Assembly (NCBI GenBank): GCA_035578905.1
Contig: JAQJVL010000030.1
Coordinates: 2,633,801-2,697,800 of the forward strand
DNA length: 64,000 nt
Reading direction: 5' to 3'
DNA from: Stictocephala bisonia
Taxonomy: Eukaryota; Arthropoda; Insecta; Hemiptera; Membracidae
Made by a program: the position numbers and the translations under genes. Of this stretch, positions 56,791-64,000 are shown piece by piece. Positions within the stretch are counted from its first letter, which is position 1; every line of letters begins with the position of its first letter. The notes under the pieces were generated by a model. The model did no database searches and was not told the origin of the DNA. It saw only the letters and a program-made list of their open reading frames with translations.

Positions 56791-57995
56791 CATGTTTTTA
56801 ATATATAATGCTGCTATACCATATTACGTGGAAGTTTGAATGAAAATCGTACGTAGCGTAGAACCAAAGGTACTATATCAAATGTATTTAAATATTTTAT
56901 TTAGATTTGAAAAAAGAAACTAAGAGGTGTACGAAATTCTAATTACACCATTTTCCTCGTTTATATGTACACTATGACATGTGCTTATTTAAATTTTACT
57001 AAAGGCCAAGTTTTAATAATTTTTATCCTAATCGGAACAAAACAAGTACAGTTGTACAGGAATTCTAACTAGTTTTTACTATGCATCAACTTTAAACTTT
57101 TATTACTCTAAACTCGAAAATGTTTTGATTAATATTTTGATACGTCTTTGGCATGAATGTTTTTTATAAGCCTCACGCATTTTTGTATTTTATATTTTCA
57201 AACAAAATCTAATCAATTTCTTCAAACATCCGTTCTTTGACTTCGAGGCCGTAAAATTAATTAATTGGTGAAGTTGTAATTCTTATGACATTTTTAGTTA
57301 CGTTACATTACTTTTATATTCGTAAGTGAATGCAATGATTTTTAAATGATTTAAATCAATTTAAAATCTGTAAATTGATCAATTTAAAATAGATTTAAAT
57401 CAATTTAAAATCACCGCATATGAAAGTTATGTATCGTAACTGTACTTTTTGTAAGGATTACAACATGACCAAGTAATTAATTTTATTCCCTCTAGAAGTC
57501 AAAATAACGTTATTTCAGGTAATTGATAAGAAATTTTTTTCTTGAAAATTTAAAATTCTAAAATTTGTAAAACTAGCGAAATTCCTTTTAAACACGTATT
57601 AAAATATAACTGCTATATATTCGCGGCTTTTTAAGTAATAAAATCTAAAGTGAATGCACAGTGAAAAATAATTAACATTTCTGTACTATTATTGTTCCGG
57701 CTAGGATAAAAATTACTGAATAGTGATGAATAAACGTTAATGTAATAGCAAGGCTACTACTAGACTTAGTTATTGTTAATAATAATTGTTGATAATTGAC
57801 TGCATATAAACCCGGTTCCCCCCAAAATAAGGACTCACGTCGGTTTGTTATATACTCTGTGATGTGATATTTTAATTTGGAATATATATGTTTTAATTAT
57901 GTTATTTTGAATGGTACGATTTTCATAAAATAATAAACCTTGTAATAAAGCCTAGATCAACAATTACTGTACATTAAGTAATTAATTTATTTATT
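56791..57995. other. Gene-free region
   Basis: Contains a local ATTTAAATCAATTTAAAATC repetition at 57340-57412. Nothing else recognised. Confidence 0.35.
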
Positions 57996-58240
57996 TATTC
58001 ATAAGACGCCGATCGTCAAGATATGGGCGAATATGGATTTCGAATGAGTGTGATGAGTGTAGATGAGCGAATGTAGTCATTGTTACAAACTAAGGCCGAC
58101 TATTCCTTAGAAAGTGTCATTAATTATTAATAGCCCAATGACAAATGAACAGCCGGTCGTTATCAGCTGATCCTTCTCAAAATGTATTGACTCTGATTGG
58201 GATCGAACTGAGAACCTTAGCAAAGATGTTTGAACACAAT
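57996..58240 (-). repeat. Rep-A copy, partial
   Basis: TAAGACGCCGATCGTCAAGA, CGAATGAGTGTGATGAGTGT, ACTAAGGCCGACTATTCCTT and TTATTAATAGCCCAAT match the family. The right half is replaced by unrelated sequence with a GGGATCGAACTGAGAACC stretch. Confidence 0.6.
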
Positions 58241-58720
58241 AAAACTGTTATTAGTTACATTGTTTTTGAATAATTTAAATAATCCAAATATTTTGTTAAT
58301 TTTAAACGTATTTGTTTTCATGGTACAGTATATATTTGGCATAGATTAGTTTTTTAATACTAAAGGTAATCTTCATACATTGGATTATGTATAATAAGTA
58401 CCATATAGGTATACAGTACTGGGTCATTATAATAGTTAATTTTGTATCACTATACTTCTGCAATATTGTTGCTGCAACTAATACTGCTAACTAACTACCT
58501 TTTCTGATACTATCTCTTTACGTTTTCGTAGTCGGCGTAAGTAGGCCTACAGAGGCAAGAACGATCCGCATAATTTGTCGTAAAACTAGACTAGCATTGA
58601 CTACGATCAGCTAGCTACAAGAGGCCTGGGCGTGGTTTGGGCCTACTCGTCTCTCCTCACTCTCCTGGAAATAGACGTCGGGCCTGCGTCGGTAAGAAGG
58701 CATCTCTTTTAAATGCATTA
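58241..58720. other. Gene-free region
   Basis: Nothing recognised. Confidence 0.4.
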
Positions 58721-59178
58721 TCGACTTTCCAACAGTGACTTGGCGGTTTGGGAGTCTGCAGAGTCTGTCGGAAGTTGTCGTCCATGTTGGTTTTAATCCC
58801 GTAAGAACAATGTTATTTCCGAGCCGGACATACGATCACGCGTATCCAAATTAAACAGTTAATTTTAAACAGATTTTCCAAACAAATTGCATTTGATAAA
58901 GAATGAGATTGTGCGTTGGATTTGCTTTGCGAATTTCTAATTAGATTTATAGAAAAAAATATAAAAATATTTAGTTTTAAGATTTTATTTTCACATATTT
59001 TTCAAAATGAGGCAAATTTTTCGAAATATGAAGAGCAACCCAAACGCGCAATATGATAACGTTTAAAATTACACTTCATACACAACTTTTGGCCAATAAA
59101 TAACGAAGACACGTGGATTCGCAAATAACATTGTTCTTATGGGATTAAAACCAGCATGGCCGACAGCCTCTGCAGACC
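58721..59178. mobile_element. TIR MITE next to a Mite-X remnant
   Basis: Left arm 58752-58825 and right arm 59119-59178 are inverted copies: TCTGCAGAG, TGTCGG, CCATG(T/C)TGGTTTTAATCCC and TAAGAACAATGTTATTT. The left arm has a 9-nt extra block. The right end is followed by TTAA. Directly left of the element, 58721-58751 is a Mite-X right-end remnant (CAGTGACTTGGCGGTTTGGG). The interior is AT-rich and non-coding. Confidence 0.65.
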
Positions 59179-59585
59179 CTTAAGTAAGGAAATGAAACAA
59201 GTTGTCATTCAAGAGTGGACTTGGTCCCATATCCTGGCGGTGTTGAAAGCAAAGCTCATTCTGCCGTCATGGGTAACGGCACGGTTAGTTCGACAGCATT
59301 AATGAAGTCGCCCATGAATATTTATACTGTTATGGATGTTAATAAGACTGGGACTAGTTAATTATTTGGCCTAGTTACGTATACATCATTGAAATGTGCT
59401 CTGCAAAATAACTGCCAAACAGCACGAGTTGTTTTGTAATAAAGTCGTCATTAACGATTGTTCGTGGAGTTTTGTTTTTGTTTAACCTTATAAGCTTTGT
59501 TACATCATTATTTTAAACTTATCATGGGCCTGCAGGCCTGTGCGTGAACTTTACTCAACGAGAAGTACCGACCGTTAGCTCGTTT
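59179..59585. other. Gene-free region, one promoter-like patch
   Basis: At 59260-59345 the minus strand reads CAGTATAAATATTCATGG, TATA-like, with CATTAATG downstream. No gene starts beyond it. Confidence 0.3.
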
Positions 59586-59640
59586 GGGGATCCGAATGTA
59601 GAGCTTGCATTCCGAAGGCTTAGCTACCAAGCCACCACGA
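59586..59640 (-). repeat. tRNA-like SINE head candidate
   Basis: On the minus strand GGCTTGGTAGCTAAGCCTTC contains an A box matching 10 of 11 positions (59626-59616). CATTCGGATCC (59598-59588) is a B-box-like motif at tRNA-like distance. No complete cloverleaf was drawn. Confidence 0.45.
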
Positions 59641-59764
59641 GTTCAGCCAATCAAGTGGGACGAATTCATACATTTAGAAAGAATTTGGGAAATAGTTGAA
59701 ATAAACTAAAAAAAAAAAAAAATTAAATGTTGTTTACCGTGTATTGGTTATAAAATTATTAGAG

Positions 59765-59990
59765 GTGAACGCGTGTGATGGATGATTGTAGATGAACTAG
59801 TGTAGTCATTATTAGTAAGGCCGACTGTTCTTTAGAAAGAGCTATTTATTAATAGCCCAATAGCCAGGGCAACTTAAAGGCCTCTGGCTTTACGTGGAAT
59901 CCGAACCACGTAGTGTTGGTCTGAGTGTCCAAGTCGATGGCAACCATTGAGCGGACGCCGTGGCGATATAAGCTGAGATGCCTAAGAATA
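59765..59990 (-). repeat. Rep-A copy, internally deleted
   Basis: TAGTAAGGCCGACTGTTCTT, TAATAGCCCAATAGCCAGGG, TGGAATCCGAACCACGTAG and CGATGGCAACCATTGAGCGG follow in family order. The ACTGACAAGCC block is deleted. It preserves the best B-box-like motif of the family on the minus strand (GGTTCGGATTCC). Confidence 0.65.
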
Positions 59991-61700
59991 ACATATTGAA
60001 ATATGTAAACGGGCCTGTTTACACTCACGTGAATTTTACAAAAGCTAGTTACGATAAAAATTGTGCTACGGTTTACCTTTTTGTAACTATATACATAACT
60101 TGTGCGAACTAGCTGCTCTCCACGACCACAGCGTGTTGAAACAGTATACAGTATCTATAATATTATGTAACCTAATGTATATATACAAGGTATTCAGTTA
60201 CCAACTACTTAGTAATACTGTGTATTGTAACAAGTAATTTATTATAATACGTTCTATATAAAATACGTTAATTTATTTTTTTCATAACGTGTACAACGCT
60301 ATGGTGATACAAATTTTACCTAAAAATTTAAGTCATTAAAATAAACTTTAAACTATCTAATCATTTTACCGATTTTTGACATTTTGGAGATGGGAAGATG
60401 AGTGCTCAATTTTTTGTATATTATTTGTGATTTACAGAAGAGTTACAGTAACATCAAATTTAAAAACCAAAATTCTTTACAATTTGGGCCACCCTTCTCC
60501 AAGGGATAGGAATAATTTGAAAATTGTCATATCAAAATGATGAGGCTGTAAAGAAATTTAAAATGAAGTGCAACAAGACCTACTGTATGTCTTGAAATTA
60601 ACGAGATTCGAACTTATGACATTCATTTTCGTCTGAAACACCCTGTATAAGTTATTAAAGGGGAACAGTTTTCTTAGTTGCACCGAGAAGAATAATTAAA
60701 GGCCACTATTGCTACAGTTAATTAAATATACATTGCGTTGATAGTGAAGCGTCTGTAACAACTTTCGTCGGTACCATCTCCTTTAGTGCAAAAATTACCA
60801 CTTTGAATCCCGTCTATCATATAATATTTGAACCAGTTTTATTTCCTTTTTTAAGCAGAATCGGTGAGACGTCAATAGTCCTGTTATTAGTAAATAACGA
60901 TTTCAAGATGTTAGAATGTAGTCTTTGATACCTGTCTGTATTATGCTTTTTCTGAGAAAGTGTCAAAAATAAATTAAGTATATAATTGCCAAAAGAAATA
61001 AATCTCTGAGTGCTTGGGATTTTTTCTTGTGAAAGCACTAAAATTTAAATAAATCAAGAATTCAATGTTATGCTGATTATTTTCCTGTTTTAGTTGTTTT
61101 TATAATTAATCATAAATTAGTACAAATATTACGGTGGTTGATTCAGGTATACCACGTTTAACTGCCTCATCCCAGAAGAGACTTATTAAGGATTCCTTTT
61201 CCTTTGTGAGTACATCTGGTCTGAGGATAGTAAACGTGGTGTCCTGAAATCTATTGTAGTTCATACGTTTTGTAATATTATTATAAATTTGAGTTTTGTG
61301 ACGTTCACTTATTGTGCTTTCAAAGAAATTAAGGCTGATTCTGGATTATTTATTATTAAATATATTTTACAACTAGTTGAGATGTGGTTTTATGGTGTTT
61401 TTGGAATTAAATAATACTCATAAAAACATACAATTTGCTGGCTGGAAACTACAGTAGTGCCTCAAAGGTCGACTGGTCGTTCAGAAGTAGGCTGTTCTTG
61501 GGTAGAGCCAGATGTTTAACAATAAAATATTCAACTACATTTTAATGTGCAGTTTTCTCGTTAACTTTGCAAGTATGTTAGAATTATTAACATTTTAGGC
61601 AAAGTAGAAAGTAGTTACATAAACAATGCTGGATCACATAGAATTGTGTGCTGTTTTTATTGTTATCTACCTTATCAGCGAACCATCTCTTTTTGAAGTG
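59991..61700. other. Gene-free region
   Basis: AT-rich. At 60627-60640, TCTGAAACACCCTGTATAAG resembles a terminal sequence common to many insect DNA transposons, but no second end was found. Confidence 0.35.
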
Positions 61701-62134
61701 GGCATGAGTTGGGCTGTTGCTTGACAACGTAATACAAAATAGACTGCCAGACAATATTTACACACATCAGTTGAATATGTTACATTGTTTTTTCACACTT
61801 GTGGGGCAATTTGTTCAGGTGCAGACGTGTTGGAATTGTTGCATTATTCAGCTCTCCAAAGTCACAGTGAGTTCTCTAATATTTATATCTGTGGAAACTC
61901 TCTAAACACATCCATGATATGTGCTGGTGTTCCAGAAAATGAAAGCGTTGATCTTAAAATGTATGCACATCTTTTGATTCTTTCATTCAGTGTGACAACC
62001 AACAGGCGTTGAAAATTTGACGTCCTCAGTTGTAAACCGAAACGAATGTCTGTAAGGTAGCAAGAATTAATGAATCCAACATCGTTTGCCATTTGGTGTG
62101 CTTAAGTCGTTACGTGCGGTCATTTAAGTGAAAA
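61701..62134 (+). promoter_or_regulatory. Upstream region of second group 7-like gene
   Basis: No TATA box was found. A weak initiator-like GGTCATTT lies at 62118, 17 nt before the ATG, which would make a very short 5' UTR. Open frames on both strands at 61785-62092 could not be identified. Confidence 0.3.
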
Positions 62135-62800
62135 ATGCTCTTTCTCAGTTTTATTGGATGTTTCTTTTTAACGAACTTATGTATTTGTGCTGTTGCGGAT
62201 AATGTAGATATGAATGACATTGTTGATTCAATGCTGAAAGAAGTGTCGGCAAGTTTAAAGGAATCTAAGACAGAAACTATTATTGTACCTGATATGGAGA
62301 AAAGGTTCAAAGCAGGCTTTATCCGAGGAGGCGTCAAAGCTACCCAGGGTACTTTTGGCGATCTGTCCACTGTGAGGAGGATTGGAGATGTGATCATGGA
62401 CGTCGCTGAGGACGGGAACTCAGCAGTGCTTACTGGATCTCTAGGTCTTGGGACGATGGAGTTGAACTTTGGACATGCTCGAGCGTGGATTGGCTCGCTT
62501 AGCGTGTCCGACAGATTGTACGTCAAAGTCAACAAGAACTCTCTGCAATTTCGGATGTTCGCCCAAGTCGGTGATAGTTGTGTGGTAAAATTGGAAAAGG
62601 TTACTTTTAATCAATTCGGAGATTTGAGGGTCGATCTTGGAAGACTTCACAAGGTGAAGGCTCTCGCAGAAAATTTCATTTCGTGGATTGTCAATCATTT
62701 TGATAAAAACATCAGACTTCTTGTTGAATATCACTTGAAAGAAATCATCGACAAAGAACTGAGTAAATATTCAAAAGATATTTGTGCTTTTCTCATGTAA
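62135..62800 (+). CDS. Group 7 allergen-like secreted protein 2
   Basis: Intronless 221-codon paralogue of the gene at 47815. Residues 1-21 are a signal peptide (MLFLSFIGCFFLTNLCICAV), though three cysteines in it are unusual. Shared blocks in the same order are DIVDSMLKEVSASLK, IIVPDMEKRFKAGFIRGG, TFGDLSTVRRIGDV, EDGNSAVLTGSLGLGTMELN, SLSVSDRLYVKVNKN, VGDSCVVKLEKVTFNQFG and LKEIIDKEL. Cys149 and Cys217 match Cys151 and Cys217 of the first protein. The chain ends CAFLM, four residues after the last cysteine. The product is probably secreted with a TULIP-like lipid-binding fold. Divergence is large (well under half the residues identical by eye), so the duplication is old. It could also be classed as a distant haemolymph lipid-binding protein. 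Confidence 0.85.
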   Translation: MLFLSFIGCFFLTNLCICAVADNVDMNDIVDSMLKEVSASLKESKTETIIVPDMEKRFKAGFIRGGVKATQGTFGDLSTVRRIGDVIMDVAEDGNSAVLTGSLGLGTMELNFGHARAWIGSLSVSDRLYVKVNKNSLQFRMFAQVGDSCVVKLEKVTFNQFGDLRVDLGRLHKVKALAENFISWIVNHFDKNIRLLVEYHLKEIIDKELSKYSKDICAFLM

Positions 62801-62809
62801 GCTGATTTT

Positions 62810-62815
62810 AATAAA
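62810..62815 (+). terminator. Poly(A) signal of second group 7-like gene
   Basis: AATAAA begins 10 nt after the stop codon, predicting a 3' UTR of only some 30 nt. Confidence 0.6.
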
Positions 62816-63235
62816 CAATTGATAGATTGGTTTTAGTATTCTTTCACCTTGAGAATGTATTGTATAGTTCTTGGGATTAAATTGTGATTTCGACGCTTAA
62901 AAGCTTGCCAAAATTTGACTGGAGGCTGGTATGTAAAAATTCTCATTCTAGGATATTATTGTGCAAGCATCCTAGAATGTTAGTAAAAAAAAAAATAACA
63001 AGTAAGAAAAATAACAATAAATGTTATTTTTAGTCTGAATGTTTAAATATTTTTCTCAATTATAAAATAAACAATTAAGTGTCAAATAGTAAATCAACAT
63101 TTTCAATTTTTCTGTGAATCAACTAAAGACACAAAATATTTTCCTTTGATAGGATAAATATAATATCTCAAATATATATATTTAGATAAAAAAATGTATT
63201 AATAATTATGGTCATAACACTTTTCTCTATTGTTG
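62816..63235. other. 3' flank, AT-rich
   Basis: A small inverted pair, ATTCTAGGATATTATTG and GCATCCTAGAATG, lies at 62943-62979. Nothing else recognised. Confidence 0.4.
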
Positions 63236-63335
63236 AGGCCTATTTACGTTAAATGTAAATAAATGCCTGGGCATTTATGGATTTTGGGCATTTGCCCTGA
63301 CTTATAAATGCCTGGTCATTTTACATCACTACTGA
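63236..63335. repeat. Palindromic AAATGCC block, possible hAT end
   Basis: AAATGCCTGGGCATTTA, GGGCATTTGCCC and AAATGCCTGGTCATTT follow each other. The right side, inverted, reads TAGTGATGTAAAATG, resembling hAT termini. Only one end is evident. Confidence 0.4.
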
Positions 63336-63457
63336 TACTTTGGTTTACCAACGTGCTTTGACGGAGTAAGCTCGGTACAGGCACAGTCGCTCCTTTATAT
63401 TTTGTGCTGGCGAGTTGATAATTGGCCAATTTCAACGTAATTGGTTTTAAGTACTGG

Positions 63458-63465
63458 TATAAATA
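63458..63465 (+). promoter_or_regulatory. TATA box candidate
   Basis: GGTATAAATAGAG is preceded by GGCCAATTTC (CCAAT-like, 63423). No TCAGT initiator is at the expected distance, and no coding start was recognised downstream in the window. Confidence 0.3.
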
Positions 63466-63589
63466 GAGTTAATCGACATCCAAACCAGGTGAATTATAAC
63501 CTAACCGTTGACAAACTTGAGTGACTGTGCCCGTGAATGACGGAGTTGCGTCTGCCAATATGTCGTTGATTGTTACTCAACATCCCAAG

Positions 63590-63790
63590 TATCTTTTAAA
63601 AAATATCTTTAAAAAATAGTATTTTTAAAAATATTTTTTTAATAAAAAATTTTGTTAATAACAAAATTTTTTTAATAAAAAAAATTTAAAAAAAAGTATT
63701 TTTAAAAGTACTTAAAAAAAGTATCTTTTAAAAAACGTAATAAAAAAATCTTTAATTTTTTTAGTATTACGTTTCCCCTTTTATACCATA
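63590..63790. repeat. Low-complexity foldback
   Basis: A/T-only sequence with nested palindromes, for example TTTTGTTAATAACAAAATTT, and AAACGTAATA pairing with AGTATTACGTTT. It probably grew by slippage and template switching. Confidence 0.7.
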
Positions 63791-64000
63791 AATATGACGT
63801 CTCTCAGGACTTCAATTTACTATTTTTCAGAGAGCTGAAATGTTTGTCTACGCGACTCACTGCTACACGATGCGAACTAAAGAAATAAATAATAAGGCAT
63901 AGCCTACAAACAGTAATCATTGCATTTTGGTTGTGTTGTATTTTTAAAGATTTTTCAATAAGATTAGGTGGAAATAGAAATATTCCACTAAGTTTTATGT

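Noticed and set aside
62110..62535. 141-codon open frame antisense to the second group 7-like gene
   Set aside because: Same reason; the sense strand carries the conserved protein.

Overview
The window looks like nuclear DNA of an insect or closely related arthropod with a large, AT-rich, transposon-laden genome. The reasons are spliced genes with GTAAGT-type donors, jockey-type and R1/LOA-type LINEs, Helitrons, piggyBac and hAT relics, and genes of the arthropod group 7 allergen-like family. There are no operons, bacterial promoters or CRISPR arrays. The species cannot be named from the sequence alone.

Layout, left to right. (1) 1-10.4 kb: the 5' part of an ER mannosyl-oligosaccharide 1,2-alpha-mannosidase gene (MAN1B1-like, GH47) on the minus strand. 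Four coding exons were assembled with matching phases (10370-10293, 8406-8227, 6491-6008, 3298-3144); the rest lies beyond base 1. Its introns hold a LINE tail with a DDE transposase fragment inside it, two copies of a dispersed repeat (here Rep-A), a deleted piggyBac element and two tandem repeats. (2) 10.4-26.6 kb: gene-poor DNA with a decayed R1/LOA-type LINE (12.3-15.8 kb), a hairpin MITE family (Mite-Z), a possible orphan exon at 19.6 kb and tRNA-like SINE heads. (3) 26.6-30.4 kb: two head-to-tail non-autonomous Helitrons, the second split by a 5'-truncated jockey-type LINE with a recognisable target-site duplication. (4) 30.4-44 kb: a TTAA-type MITE (Mite-X), a hAT transposase remnant, a cluster of long perfect palindromes, a 2.5-kb terminal-inverted-repeat element carrying its own ~220-bp satellite array, and Helitron 3' ends. 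(5) 44-64 kb: two intronless genes for secreted group 7 allergen-like proteins on the plus strand, 14 kb apart (47815-48492 and 62135-62800), separated by more MITEs, Rep-A copies, microsatellites and a few less AT-rich blocks that may be regulatory.

Only three host genes are well supported: the mannosidase, which trims the B-branch mannose of N-glycans and feeds ER quality control, and the two diverged group 7-like paralogues. Nothing links the mannosidase functionally to the allergen-like pair. Most of the remaining identifiable structure is transposon palaeontology, and several nested insertions allow relative dating. I do not see a clear new biological system. The most unusual items are the satellite array inside a TIR element, the tandem Helitrons with an identical 23-codon reading frame, the tandem foldbacks at 36.5 kb and the cysteine-bearing group 7-like pair.
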